Of a stretch of DNA of 64,000 nucleotides, positions 1 through 9,853 are shown in pieces; position 1 is the first letter of the stretch, and each line of letters begins with the position of its first letter. The position numbers were made by a program, and so were the translations under genes. The stretch lies in NCBI RefSeq assembly GCF_006770265.1, contig NZ_CP017194.1:1-64000 (forward strand), written 5' to 3'. The notes below the pieces were generated by a model. That model made no database searches and was not told where the DNA came from. It was given only the letters and a program-made list of their open reading frames with translations. This DNA is from Lactococcus carnosus (GTDB lineage Bacteria; Bacillota; Bacilli; Lactobacillales; Streptococcaceae).

Positions 1-12
1 TCTTAAAAGACT

Positions 13-104
13 TGTGGAGAATAGACAGACTTATTCACAGCTTATCTTTTTTTATCCACAGGCCAAACTAATTTGGAATTAAAGGCTTAGACGACTTATC
101 CACA
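13..104. other. oriC DnaA-box cluster (dnaA-dnaN intergenic)
   Basis: Four DnaA-box-like 9-mers lie here: TTATTCACA at 31-39, perfect TTATCCACA at 52-60 and 96-104 on the + strand, and TGTGGAGAA at 13-21, one mismatch from the reverse consensus. Their position directly before dnaN matches the known dnaA-dnaN origin of Firmicutes. dnaA itself would lie left of the window. Confidence 0.9.
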
Positions 105-113
105 TAATGAACA

Positions 114-150
114 GCCCCTATTACTATTACTAACTATATTTATTTAACTA
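114..150 (+). other. Candidate DNA-unwinding element with DnaA-trios
   Basis: A short GC-rich patch (114-118) sits 9 nt after the last DnaA box. It is followed by 3-nt periodic CTA/TTA repeats (118-132) and then a run of A/T. This order (DnaA box, GC patch, trios, AT-rich) is that of the Bacillus subtilis basal unwinding system, where DnaA loads on TAG/TAA trios of the complementary strand. Function is inferred from the pattern. Confidence 0.65.
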
Positions 151-171
151 ATAAAAGAAAGAGTTCTCTCG

Positions 172-1314
172 ATGATTAATTTTTCTATCAATAAAACCGC
201 TTTTCTCAATAATTTGAGAATTACCAAACAAGCTATTTCTAGTAAAGTAGCAATTCCTACTTTATCTAAAATAAAAATTGATGTCTCTACTGAAGGCATT
301 ACCCTAACAGGATCTAATGGACAAATTTCTATTGAAAACTTTGTAGCCAAAGAGGATGAAAATGCTGGCATGTTGATTTCGCAACCTGGCAGTATCTTAC
401 TAGAAGCAAACTTTTTTGAGAGTGTTGTCAATAACCTCCCTGAAATCACATTTGATTTTCAAGAAATTGAACAGAATCAAGTTGTCTTAACATCAGGTCA
501 GTCTGAGATTACCCTTAAAGGACTAGATGTTGAGATGTATCCACGTATCCAAGAGATGGCGACAGAAAATCCGCTTAAAATTAAAGCTGGTGTCTTAAAA
601 GAGATCTTCACTGAAACAGCCTTTGCAGTGTCTACTCAGGAATCTCGTCCTATTTTAACAGGTGTGCATTTGACCTTAACAGATAACAAGTTGTTGAAGT
701 CAGTTGCAACTGACTCACATCGTATGAGTCAAAGAATTATCACGCTTGATAAGTTAAGTGAAGATTTTGATTTGGTCTTACCTAATAAATCGGTCAATAG
801 TTTTAAATCCGTTTTTTCAGATGATGATACAGAACTTGATATTTTCTTTTCAAGTAATCAAATTTTAATTAGAAATGAAACGATTTCGTTCTATACCCGT
901 CTTGTTGAAGGCAACTATCCTGATACCAACCGCTTAATCCCTTCAGAAGCCGATTATACGCTTGATTTGACCTTTGACGTGGCAAATCTACGTCATACCA
1001 TGGATCGTGCTAAATTGCTCTCTAACGCGACGACAAACGGTACAGTGAAATTAACGATTAATGGCGAGACGATTATTGCGACTGTTAACTCACCAGAAGT
1101 GGGATCAGTTCATGAAGAAATCACACCATTGGCAAAATCTGGAGATGACTTAACCATTTCTTTTAATCCTCAGTATCTGATTGATGCACTAAAGGTCATC
1201 AAAGAACCAGAGGTTAGAATTCGATTTATTTCTGCTGTAAGACCCTTTACATTGGTTCCAAAGAGCGATACGCTTGATTTTGTGCAGTTGGTTACACCTG
1301 TTCGGACCAACTAA
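172..1314 (+). CDS. dnaN: DNA polymerase III beta subunit (sliding clamp)
   Basis: Homodimeric ring clamp that tethers DNA polymerase III and many repair proteins to DNA. The 380-residue length is normal for the family and fits three successive clamp folds of about 125 residues each. The protein begins [12 protein letters not shown] and ends LVTPVRTN, typical of Gram-positive DnaN. The first ATG follows an A/G-rich stretch (AAAGAAAGAG). It lies just downstream of the origin unwinding element, as usual, and dnaA would be the upstream partner outside the window. A hairpin (1315-1337) and a second hairpin with a T-run (1358-1380) follow the stop. Confidence 0.97.
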   Translation: MINFSINKTAFLNNLRITKQAISSKVAIPTLSKIKIDVSTEGITLTGSNGQISIENFVAKEDENAGMLISQPGSILLEANFFESVVNNLPEITFDFQEIEQNQVVLTSGQSEITLKGLDVEMYPRIQEMATENPLKIKAGVLKEIFTETAFAVSTQESRPILTGVHLTLTDNKLLKSVATDSHRMSQRIITLDKLSEDFDLVLPNKSVNSFKSVFSDDDTELDIFFSSNQILIRNETISFYTRLVEGNYPDTNRLIPSEADYTLDLTFDVANLRHTMDRAKLLSNATTNGTVKLTINGETIIATVNSPEVGSVHEEITPLAKSGDDLTISFNPQYLIDALKVIKEPEVRIRFISAVRPFTLVPKSDTLDFVQLVTPVRTN

Positions 1315-1354
1315 TCAGCTGAGTTAACCCGAGCTGATGTATCCTTAAACATGA

Positions 1355-1380
1355 TATAATAGACCGAGAGGTCTATTTTT
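1355..1380 (+). terminator. Overlapping -10 box and terminator-like hairpin before rexB
   Basis: An extended -10 (TGATATAAT, 1352-1360) overlaps the left arm of a perfect stem (AATAGACC/GGTCTATT, 1358-1377, loop GAGA) followed by T residues. It could end dnaN transcripts, start rexB transcripts, or both. A transcript starting near 1367 would begin inside the hairpin and so could not form it. Confidence 0.5.
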
Positions 1381-1382
1381 AT

Positions 1383-4300
1383 ATGAAAATTATCCATACA
1401 AATATTTACGGTCAACTCACTGATTTTTTGATTGATGAAGCGCGTGATTATATTGAGGCTGGAAAAAAAATATTTTATATCGTGCCATCTTCCCTTTCTT
1501 TTGAAAAAGAAAAGGAAATTTTGACGCGCTTTAATCATGGCCAAGATGGTGCCTTATTTGACTTAACCGTTACCAGACTAAAACAACTACCATGGTACTT
1601 TGATAAAAATCAAGAGACTGATAAAACAAATCTATCAACTGTTGGTCTTGCCATGCTCATGCGTCGGACTTTGAGCTTACTATCAGATGAGGCAATTCCA
1701 ACCTATCGGTTTATCAAAGAAAAGCAAGGCTTTATTGACCAATTGGTTGAGCTATACCATGAGTTGAACACGGCCAACTTGACGAGTGACGCGTTACTAC
1801 TGGCGACAAATAATCAGAAAAATCAAGAATTGAAAATCATCCTTGATGAATTTGACTACCAATTAGGTCATTTCTCAAACGAAGATAAATTACAACAATT
1901 TATTGACCTATTAGTCAATGATAAGGTGACCGCAAATTTGCAAGACTATGTGCTGATTATTGATGGGTACTCTCGATTTTCTGCAGAAGAATTAACCTTA
2001 ATTGATGTGTTATCTAATCAAGTTTCAGATATTACACTAGGCATATACGCCTCAAAAAAATCACTATCAGCTACCTTTATTGAAGGCAATATCTATCAAC
2101 AATCAGTTGAGTTAATTAGGACATTATCGCAAAATTACGAGGTAACTTTAGTTGATAAGACTGTCAATAAAGATGACACCATCTTTACTGATATATCAGA
2201 TCTCATGGAGAAAGAGTCGGATTTTTCGATCACCGATGAAGATAACTTAACACCTAGCGATGCTATCGAAATTTGGCAGGTTGTGAATCATAAAGAAGAA
2301 ATCGAGCATGTTGCCAAGCAAATCAGACAACTTTTATATAAAGGCGTCAACTATAAAGACATCTTAGTTTTACTAGGAGATGTCAATACGGATGCTATTT
2401 TGCTACCTGAAATTTTCAAGACATATGAGATTCCATTTTTCTATGCACAAGAAAAATCGATGAAAGATCATCCCTTGATTGTCTTGGTAGAATCCTTACT
2501 AAAAATTAAAAAAAGTCGCTATCAACTACATGACATTTTAAATTTGTTGAAAACAGGACTTTATACGGCTGATCATCTAGCGTTACAAGATGTTTACAAG
2601 TTTGAATATTATAGTTTACAACGAAATTTAAGAGGTAAAGCGAAATTCAATCAAGTGTTTGAAGACCATGCACCAGAAAAAATCAGACGCTTACTTGTGG
2701 GAGAGCATTCTCCTTTGCAAGTATTTTTGGAAACTAAAAAAACAAAAGGGACAATGTGGGTTAAAAAGTTTCAAGCATTTCTTGAAACAGGATTAGTCAA
2801 AGTAAGTCTTGAGCAACTTTATTTTGCATCTGAGGCTGCAGCTAACTTTGAAAAATCTTCCGAGCATTTAGAAGTTTGGAAGCTACTGATGACAGTTTTG
2901 GAAGAATTTACAGCTGTCTTTGGTATGACAACTTTATCTATACAAGAATTCTTAGATATTATTGAGTCTGGTATTAAAAATGCTAGCTACAGATTAGTGC
3001 CAGCTAATGTGGACGTGGTTCAAGTTAAATCTTATGAGCTAGTAGAGCCTCACACAGCTGACTATGTATTTGCTATTGGTTTGACAGCGTCAAATTTTCC
3101 TAAGCAAAAACAAAATTTAAGTTTATTGTCAGATGAAGAACGTGCGGCCATCAATCGTAATTTAAGAGAGACTGATCGTATCCAGTACGTGGATGAGCCA
3201 GCATTTATTAATGGTAAAAAGAATTGTTTCACAGCAGTGCAGCTGTTCAACACAGCAAATAAAAAATTAGTCCTATCAACGCCGCAGATTTATACAAATG
3301 AGCAAAGTGAGATGTCGTCTTATCTGAGCTTTTTAGTGAATCGTGGTCTAAAACCAACGATCAAGACTGGTGTAAACCTTGTTGACACCCTCGAACATAT
3401 CGGTAATTATAATGGGCTATTAGCAAACTTTGGTGAAATTCAGCGGCAATTAGTCACAACATCGGATACTGACTTTAAACAGCAATCAAGCTCATTTTGG
3501 GTCAGTTTATTCAGAGTCATGACAAAAAAATCTGACTACCAGTTCCTACTATCAGCTGCTAAAACAGATCAGTTATCAGCAAGGCAAATTCAGCCACCCG
3601 TTATATCTGCTTTATATCCGTCAGATTTGAACGCCTCAGTTTCTAGCTTTGAAAACTTTTATAACTGTGAGTATCAATACTTTTTAAGTCAAACACTTCA
3701 TATTAGAGAGTTTGAAACGATAGATTTAGATTCGAGATTATCAGGCTCCTATTTTCATGAAGTATTTGAAAAGGTCATGAGAACTAGTGCACAAGATGGA
3801 CAATCATTTGACCAGATTCTAGTAAAAAGTTTACAAGAGGTTGATGAAAAATATCAGGTCTATTTTAAACGAGATGCGCTCAGTCAGTTTACGCAGTCCA
3901 GACTAAAGGAAATCATCTATCAAACAGCAACCATGATCAAGCAAACTTTAGGTAATTCTGGTATCCAGTCATTGGCATTCGAACAAGCATTTGGTTTTGA
4001 ACAGTCTACGCTAAAAACCTATCAAGTTGCCTTACAAGAGAATAAAAAGTTACAGCTACGCGGCTTAATTGATAGAGTAGATAATTTGTTTAATACCTTA
4101 GGTGCTGTTGACTATAAGTCAGGAGATAAAAAATTTGATTTACAAGATGCTTATGATGGGACAAGTTTACAGTTTTTAACTTATTTAGATATTTTACGTC
4201 AAAATGCGACCCAATTTGGTACTACGGCTGATATTTGGGGAGCATTATATTTACATCTTCAAAATCCAACGATACCCCTTAAATCAATTAAGGCTATTTC

Positions 4301-4721
4301 TGATATCCCTAATGAACTAAAGAAACTGATGAAGTATACTGGTTTCTTCAATGCTGAACTAGCAAGTGACTTAAAAGATAATTTCGATGATCTTTTTAAC
4401 TTAGGCCAATTTACAAAAGAAAATCAGCCTTTCAAGAATAATAACAATTTCTTTTCTGAACCAGAAATATCGGCTATGATTAGTCAAAATGAAACACTTT
4501 ATCAAGTGGCGGGTAAAAAGATTTTATCAGGAAAAGTTGACATCAATCCAGTTGTTGTCAACCATCATGCTAAAGGGTGTCAATTCTGTCAATTCAAGAG
4601 TATATGCGGATTTGAACCAGATTTGCATTTATCATCAGGACGAAAAATTCACCAGAAATCAAAAGAAGAAATTAGAGAAGCCTTACTGAAAGGAGAAAGT
4701 ATTAATGGATCATCTGACTGA
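1383..4721 (+). CDS. rexB: ATP-dependent exonuclease subunit B (RexB, AddB type)
   Basis: Second subunit of the RexAB helicase-nuclease, the lactococcal/streptococcal counterpart of AddAB and RecBCD, which resects double-strand breaks for RecA. The 1112-residue length fits the family. The N-terminal helicase-like part lacks a Walker A loop, as I recall for RexB proteins. The RecB-type nuclease is visible at D897 (GLIDRVD) and D910-Y-K912. Four cysteines positioned for the AddB iron-sulfur cluster are C762, C1066, C1069 and C1075. The start codon has no clear Shine-Dalgarno sequence. The 3' end overlaps rexA by 17 nt, which suggests translational coupling. Confidence 0.95.
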   Translation: MKIIHTNIYGQLTDFLIDEARDYIEAGKKIFYIVPSSLSFEKEKEILTRFNHGQDGALFDLTVTRLKQLPWYFDKNQETDKTNLSTVGLAMLMRRTLSLLSDEAIPTYRFIKEKQGFIDQLVELYHELNTANLTSDALLLATNNQKNQELKIILDEFDYQLGHFSNEDKLQQFIDLLVNDKVTANLQDYVLIIDGYSRFSAEELTLIDVLSNQVSDITLGIYASKKSLSATFIEGNIYQQSVELIRTLSQNYEVTLVDKTVNKDDTIFTDISDLMEKESDFSITDEDNLTPSDAIEIWQVVNHKEEIEHVAKQIRQLLYKGVNYKDILVLLGDVNTDAILLPEIFKTYEIPFFYAQEKSMKDHPLIVLVESLLKIKKSRYQLHDILNLLKTGLYTADHLALQDVYKFEYYSLQRNLRGKAKFNQVFEDHAPEKIRRLLVGEHSPLQVFLETKKTKGTMWVKKFQAFLETGLVKVSLEQLYFASEAAANFEKSSEHLEVWKLLMTVLEEFTAVFGMTTLSIQEFLDIIESGIKNASYRLVPANVDVVQVKSYELVEPHTADYVFAIGLTASNFPKQKQNLSLLSDEERAAINRNLRETDRIQYVDEPAFINGKKNCFTAVQLFNTANKKLVLSTPQIYTNEQSEMSSYLSFLVNRGLKPTIKTGVNLVDTLEHIGNYNGLLANFGEIQRQLVTTSDTDFKQQSSSFWVSLFRVMTKKSDYQFLLSAAKTDQLSARQIQPPVISALYPSDLNASVSSFENFYNCEYQYFLSQTLHIREFETIDLDSRLSGSYFHEVFEKVMRTSAQDGQSFDQILVKSLQEVDEKYQVYFKRDALSQFTQSRLKEIIYQTATMIKQTLGNSGIQSLAFEQAFGFEQSTLKTYQVALQENKKLQLRGLIDRVDNLFNTLGAVDYKSGDKKFDLQDAYDGTSLQFLTYLDILRQNATQFGTTADIWGALYLHLQNPTIPLKSIKAISDIPNELKKLMKYTGFFNAELASDLKDNFDDLFNLGQFTKENQPFKNNNNFFSEPEISAMISQNETLYQVAGKKILSGKVDINPVVVNHHAKGCQFCQFKSICGFEPDLHLSSGRKIHQKSKEEIREALLKGESINGSSD

Positions 4722-7700
4722 ACAAAATATCTCAGTATTACAAGAAAATGAATCCGGTAAAGACATGCCCAAGACACCAGAGCAGATTGAGGCAATCTAT
4801 CGGACAGGTACAAATATTCTAGTCTCAGCCTCTGCTGGTTCTGGTAAGACATTCGTAATGACAGAACGCATTCTTTATTATATTTTAAAAGGTGTGCCAC
4901 TTAAAAGTCTATTCATTTCAACCTTTACAAATAAAGCTGCTGCTGAATTAAAAACAAGACTAGATAAGAAGATTCGTGAGACACGTCTTAAGGAAAGAAA
5001 TCACGAAAGTCTTCATCTGCTAACCCAAGCATTACAAGATTTACCTATTGCGGATATTGGGACGATGGATAGCTTCACACTAAAATTTCTCAAAGAAAAT
5101 TTCTATTTGAAACATATCGATCCTACTTTTAGATTGCTAGTTGATAAAACAGAACAAGATGTAATCAAGCAAGAGATATTTGATAAATTAGTTGAGGTGT
5201 CCTTAGCGGGTAAAGGGACGCTTAGCAAGGAACGCTTTGTTAAGGTGATGACTAATTTTTCATCTGACCGTAAAATAGCCCCATTTTATAGCATCTTAGA
5301 TAAGATTAATACATTTGCTGATAGCCTGGAAGATCCGATTAAGTGGTTGACACATGATTTTTTAACTGGCTTTTCAACAATTGGCAGTTATGCGGATTTA
5401 CCGGATAGGTTTACAGATGGCTTACAGGATAGCTTATTTCAAATCTATCAAATATTGGATGAAAACTTAGCGACTGGCTTGATTACTGGTAAGGCAAAAA
5501 TTAGTAACACAGAAGAATTTTTAGGTAATTATGACTACTTGGTAGCTTGCTTAGAGCAGAAAGCATTTAGTAAGTTTGCTGATTTTTATCAGCAACTAAA
5601 ATTTCAGTTTATACCCAATGCAAATAATAAAGAGACTAGAGATGAAGCACTTGAAAGCCAAAAGAAAAGCTTAAAGGCATCACTTGATACGTATAGAAAA
5701 AATCTGGATGAGTTTGTTGAAGCAATTAAGCATCAAGCCATTATTGAAAAATATCATGGTGCTGCAAGTGAATTGACAGCTGATTTACAAGAAATTGCGC
5801 TCACTTTTTATCAAGACTATCATGACTATAAGCTTAATAATGCCTGTCTTGAATATGCTGATGTAACGCATCTGACGATTGCTATCTTACAGGAAAATGA
5901 GGTCCTTAGAAAAGTCTATCAAACACAGTATGTTGAAGTCATGGTTGATGAGTATCAAGATACCAATCATCTGCAAGAGGCGATGTTAACCTTACTATCA
6001 AATGGTCATAATCGATTTATGGTTGGTGATGTTAAACAGTCAATCTATGGATTTAGACTAGCAGATCCATCGCTTTTTATGGATAAGTACGAGGGCTACC
6101 AACAGCCAACGAGTGATGGGAAATTAATCCGACTTAAAGAGAATTTTCGATCAAGACCAGAAGTTATCAATTTTACCAATCAAGTTTTTAAAAGATTAAT
6201 GGATAAAAATATTGGGGAGATGGTCTATGGTGATGAAGAAATGTTGGTTGTTGGGAATCCATCTTATGCTAAGGAAACCTCAGACGCGTTTACAGCAGAA
6301 CTAATGATCTATCAAGATCCAAAACATCAAGTTGAGGATGATGCAGCCTTATCAAAAGACGAGTTGGTTATGACAGCCCAGGAGATTAAGCGATTAAGTG
6401 AGCAAGGCGTCGCATATGAAGACATTGTCATACTCGTTAGGAGTAAGACGAATAATGCGGAGATTGAACGTGTCCTCCAATCATTTGATATTCCAGTAGT
6501 CCTTGATGAAGGCAAGATGACATATCTTCAAGCCATGGAAGTTTTGGTCATGTTAGATGTGTTGAGAGCAGTTGACAATCCACTTTTTGATGTCTCCTTT
6601 GTGGCACTTTTGAAGTCCCCTCTGTTTAATTTTGATGAAAATGACTTAGCAGTCCTTAGCTTACAGGCCTCAAATGATGTGACATTTTATGAAAAATATC
6701 AAAAAACGTTAGATGGAGATGGCCTAAAACCAGCCTTAGTTGATGCACAACTCAGATATAAACTTGAAAACTTTACTGATTTATTTAATCAATGGCAGCT
6801 ATTTTCACAACAAGAAAGTTTACATAGCCTGATTTGGAAAATTTATCGCGATACACATTATTATGACTATGTGGGTGGCATGAAAAATGGCCAACTCAGA
6901 CAGGCTAATTTAGCTGCATTAGCAGATCGTGCAGCATCATATGAATCTTCTGGATATAAGGGCCTCTTTCAATTTATCAAAATGATTGATAGTTTTATGA
7001 CCAACAAAAATGATTTGACATCAATTAATGTGGCACTACCAACTCATGCTGTTCGCGTCATGACCATCCATAAATCAAAAGGACTAGAATTTCCATATGT
7101 ATTTATTTTGAACTTTAATAAGAAGTTTAATATGAAAGACCTATCTGGCGATCTAATCCTTTCAAGAAAAAATGGTGCAGGTATTAACTTTACAGCTGAT
7201 TTTAAGGCAGAAGTTGACACTGATTTCCCTTATGCATTAGTTAAAATGGCAACCTTACCTCACATGGCAAACGCCTTGGAAAAATCATATCAATCACTAT
7301 CTGAAGAAATGCGGATGCTTTATGTTGCCTTTACTAGAGCTGTCAATAAAATTTACATGGTGGGTAAGATTGATGCCTCAAAAATAGATGAAGATGGTCT
7401 TTTCTCAGAGTATCAGCAAGTTGTTTTTGATCAAAATGGCCTCTTAGATACAAGCATTAGAAAATCTAGTAAGGGCTATTTAAACTGGATTTTGGGCATC
7501 TATCATGCGACAACAGTAAAATCAGAACTAGGCCTTAATCTAAGATTAATTACGGATGATGACTTAGCAGATATGCTACCAAGCAGTTACCAAGCAGCCA
7601 GCTCATTTGATTCACTTTTGCTTGCATCACAAGCATTTGATGGGACAATGGATACGATTGAAGAAGTTAAATTAGCTAAAGATATGCTAGCATCTACTGA

Positions 7701-8355
7701 ACAGCTCAATCAAAAGTATGCTGCTGGTATCAAATTACCAACGATTCAAACACCTAGTCAAATCAAAAAAAGGTATGAACATTTGATTTCAGAGAATGAC
7801 GTAGTTGTTCAGTCTAAACAAAAATATTCACAGTTTGAATTCTTAAAGACGGATAAAAAAGTCTCTCCTACTGAATTAGGAACAGCTGTACATGAGTTAA
7901 TGCAATCACTTGATTTTACAAATGTTTCACGTGAAACATTAGCGCATACTCTCAAAAAATTAGCTGTCAGGGATGAAGTCAAGTTAAAAATTGATCAGGC
8001 TAAGATCTTTAGTTTGTTTGATACAGACTTTGGTAAGCTATTAGTGGATCAGTTTGACAATATATCTCGTGAAGCACCATTTTCCATGCTAAAAACAGAT
8101 GACGCCTCAGGTCAACAATACGTGATACGTGGTATTATAGATGGCTTCATTAAACTTGATAATAAGATCATACTGTTTGATTATAAGACGGATCACTTTA
8201 CAGACTTAGCTAAAATTCCAGAAATCAAAGCGCAGTATCAACTACAGATGTCATTATATGCTGAAAGTCTTGCGTCAGCATTTAAGGTGGCATCAGTTGA
8301 AAAGTATCTCATTTTACTGGGAGGACCAGATAAGGTTTACATAGAACAAGTATAA
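4705..8355 (+). CDS. rexA: ATP-dependent helicase/exonuclease subunit A (RexA)
   Basis: Helicase-nuclease subunit of RexAB for double-strand-break processing. UvrD-like superfamily 1 motifs are clear: Walker A SAGSGKT with K48, Walker B VDEYQDT around residues 414-420, and a late GLEFPYVFI/AFTRA region. The C-terminal RecB nuclease carries GIIDGF (D1146) and FDYKTD (D1159, K1161). The 1216-residue length is normal. The ATG at 4705 is preceded by AGGAGA (4691) and overlaps the end of rexB. A strong bidirectional terminator follows. Confidence 0.96.
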   Translation: MDHLTEQNISVLQENESGKDMPKTPEQIEAIYRTGTNILVSASAGSGKTFVMTERILYYILKGVPLKSLFISTFTNKAAAELKTRLDKKIRETRLKERNHESLHLLTQALQDLPIADIGTMDSFTLKFLKENFYLKHIDPTFRLLVDKTEQDVIKQEIFDKLVEVSLAGKGTLSKERFVKVMTNFSSDRKIAPFYSILDKINTFADSLEDPIKWLTHDFLTGFSTIGSYADLPDRFTDGLQDSLFQIYQILDENLATGLITGKAKISNTEEFLGNYDYLVACLEQKAFSKFADFYQQLKFQFIPNANNKETRDEALESQKKSLKASLDTYRKNLDEFVEAIKHQAIIEKYHGAASELTADLQEIALTFYQDYHDYKLNNACLEYADVTHLTIAILQENEVLRKVYQTQYVEVMVDEYQDTNHLQEAMLTLLSNGHNRFMVGDVKQSIYGFRLADPSLFMDKYEGYQQPTSDGKLIRLKENFRSRPEVINFTNQVFKRLMDKNIGEMVYGDEEMLVVGNPSYAKETSDAFTAELMIYQDPKHQVEDDAALSKDELVMTAQEIKRLSEQGVAYEDIVILVRSKTNNAEIERVLQSFDIPVVLDEGKMTYLQAMEVLVMLDVLRAVDNPLFDVSFVALLKSPLFNFDENDLAVLSLQASNDVTFYEKYQKTLDGDGLKPALVDAQLRYKLENFTDLFNQWQLFSQQESLHSLIWKIYRDTHYYDYVGGMKNGQLRQANLAALADRAASYESSGYKGLFQFIKMIDSFMTNKNDLTSINVALPTHAVRVMTIHKSKGLEFPYVFILNFNKKFNMKDLSGDLILSRKNGAGINFTADFKAEVDTDFPYALVKMATLPHMANALEKSYQSLSEEMRMLYVAFTRAVNKIYMVGKIDASKIDEDGLFSEYQQVVFDQNGLLDTSIRKSSKGYLNWILGIYHATTVKSELGLNLRLITDDDLADMLPSSYQAASSFDSLLLASQAFDGTMDTIEEVKLAKDMLASTEQLNQKYAAGIKLPTIQTPSQIKKRYEHLISENDVVVQSKQKYSQFEFLKTDKKVSPTELGTAVHELMQSLDFTNVSRETLAHTLKKLAVRDEVKLKIDQAKIFSLFDTDFGKLLVDQFDNISREAPFSMLKTDDASGQQYVIRGIIDGFIKLDNKIILFDYKTDHFTDLAKIPEIKAQYQLQMSLYAESLASAFKVASVEKYLILLGGPDKVYIEQV

Positions 8356-8380
8356 AAAAAGGAGCCTAGGCTCTTTTTTT
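8354..8380. terminator. Bidirectional terminator between rexA and the flippase gene
   Basis: Perfect GAGCC/GGCTC palindrome at 8362-8373, flanked by seven A on the left and eight T on the right. It can stop both convergent transcription units. Confidence 0.85.
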
Positions 8381-8389
8381 ATGCTTGAG

Positions 8390-9853
8390 TTAAGTGAGTA
8401 ACGTTTTTAGTTTAAATTTGCTAACTTTAAAGAATACTGCTGCACTAATCATAGTCAGTAATCCGATTTTAATCAGTTGTAATAGACGATTGTCAACAAG
8501 AAAAAAATGGGTACCGATTAAGATGACAAAGCTCATTGCGATGATTGCCAGCCAAAATCGCGTATTTAATAAAGCATTTGGCATTTTTTTACTGTAAATC
8601 ATGTAAAGTAGATAGACAAAGAGCAAACTAATTAAACTAGAAAGAGACGCCCCAATTAGGCCAAAAGAGCTAGTCAGTGGATAAACGAGAATTAATTTCA
8701 GGCATAACCCACTGATTAAAAATAGACCGGATTGCTTATTTTTATGGGCTAAGAAAAGCGCATGGTGATGCAATTGAATCATCGAAATGAGTGGGATTTG
8801 TAGGATGAAGAGTTGTAAACTAAACGAGTGCTCGTGGCTCTTAAATAGGACATCATTCATACTGGGTAATAAAAGGAATAGACCTGTCGTTATGGTAATG
8901 GATAGGTAAGTTACAGCTTGCCAAATCTGGTTAGATACGACGCCACGTTTCGTTAGTTTAGGTAGTGCATCGGTTAGAATTGATGTTGTAATGACTAGCC
9001 CTAACTGTAGGAAAGGTTGGCCTCTATCATAGATGCCTTTTAGCACTTCTGCTTGATTTGAGGTGATGCTTTGTGTCATATTTAGCAATGCATTTTTCAC
9101 AAAAAAGACATCTATCATTTGTAATAGTAGCATGTAAACCATAAAAAAAGTAAAGACTAAGGAAGGAATCCCAAATTTTTTAAGAACATTACGTTTACTA
9201 GATATCGTGAAAAAATTAGAAAATAAGGCATTCATTTTAAAGGGCGTCGTAAAAATTAAATAGACAAGTGACATACCACCTCCAATAAAAGAACCCAGCA
9301 TGGCTAAAAATGAAATCGTATATATATTGTTTGTGAGTCTTGTAAACAAGATAGCAGCAACAATGATTAAGCAGACTCTAACAACTTGCTCTATTACTTG
9401 TGAGAGTGCAGTTTTGGACATCTGATTTTGGGCTTGTAACTGACCCCTATATAAAGATAGGAAAGGGACTAGCAATAATGGTAAGATTGCCATGACCAAT
9501 GGGCCAGCTAATTTTTCCTGTCCCATTAGTCTAGCAATAGGCTGACTAGAAAGTGTCAGAATTAAGCAGGCAACTATGGAGAAGATAAATGTCAGTTGGA
9601 AAAATTGCCTGGTATCTTCTTCAGGTGTATCAGATGAATGAACGAGGCTAGAAAGAAAATTAGGTAGGGCTACTAGAGACAAGGTTGTGATAATTGAATA
9701 GAAGGGATAGACTTGTTGAAAGGCATAAAATCCTTGATCTCCGACCAAATTCTGATAGGGAAACCGATAAAGTGCAGCTAATATCTTAGATAAAAAACCA
9801 GCTATAGCGAGGATACTTACCCCTTTTAAGGTATTAATCAATGGTCTTTTCAT
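8390..9853 (-). CDS. Polysaccharide/lipid II flippase-like protein (YabM/SpoVB family)
   Basis: Multi-pass membrane protein of the MATE-like MVF/PST superfamily, which flips polyprenyl-linked sugars; the exact substrate is unknown. About 12-14 hydrophobic segments are spread over 487 residues, and the N-terminus (GVSILAIAGFLSKILAALYRFPYQNLVG) is typical of SpoVB/YabM/MurJ-like proteins. In B. subtilis yabM lies close downstream of mfd, and here too it follows mfd, overlapping its end by 20 nt. I chose the ATG at 9853; an ATG 12 nt upstream (9865) is also possible, and neither has a strong Shine-Dalgarno. Confidence 0.85.
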   Translation of the reverse strand: MKRPLINTLKGVSILAIAGFLSKILAALYRFPYQNLVGDQGFYAFQQVYPFYSIITTLSLVALPNFLSSLVHSSDTPEEDTRQFFQLTFIFSIVACLILTLSSQPIARLMGQEKLAGPLVMAILPLLLVPFLSLYRGQLQAQNQMSKTALSQVIEQVVRVCLIIVAAILFTRLTNNIYTISFLAMLGSFIGGGMSLVYLIFTTPFKMNALFSNFFTISSKRNVLKKFGIPSLVFTFFMVYMLLLQMIDVFFVKNALLNMTQSITSNQAEVLKGIYDRGQPFLQLGLVITTSILTDALPKLTKRGVVSNQIWQAVTYLSITITTGLFLLLPSMNDVLFKSHEHSFSLQLFILQIPLISMIQLHHHALFLAHKNKQSGLFLISGLCLKLILVYPLTSSFGLIGASLSSLISLLFVYLLYMIYSKKMPNALLNTRFWLAIIAMSFVILIGTHFFLVDNRLLQLIKIGLLTMISAAVFFKVSKFKLKTLLT

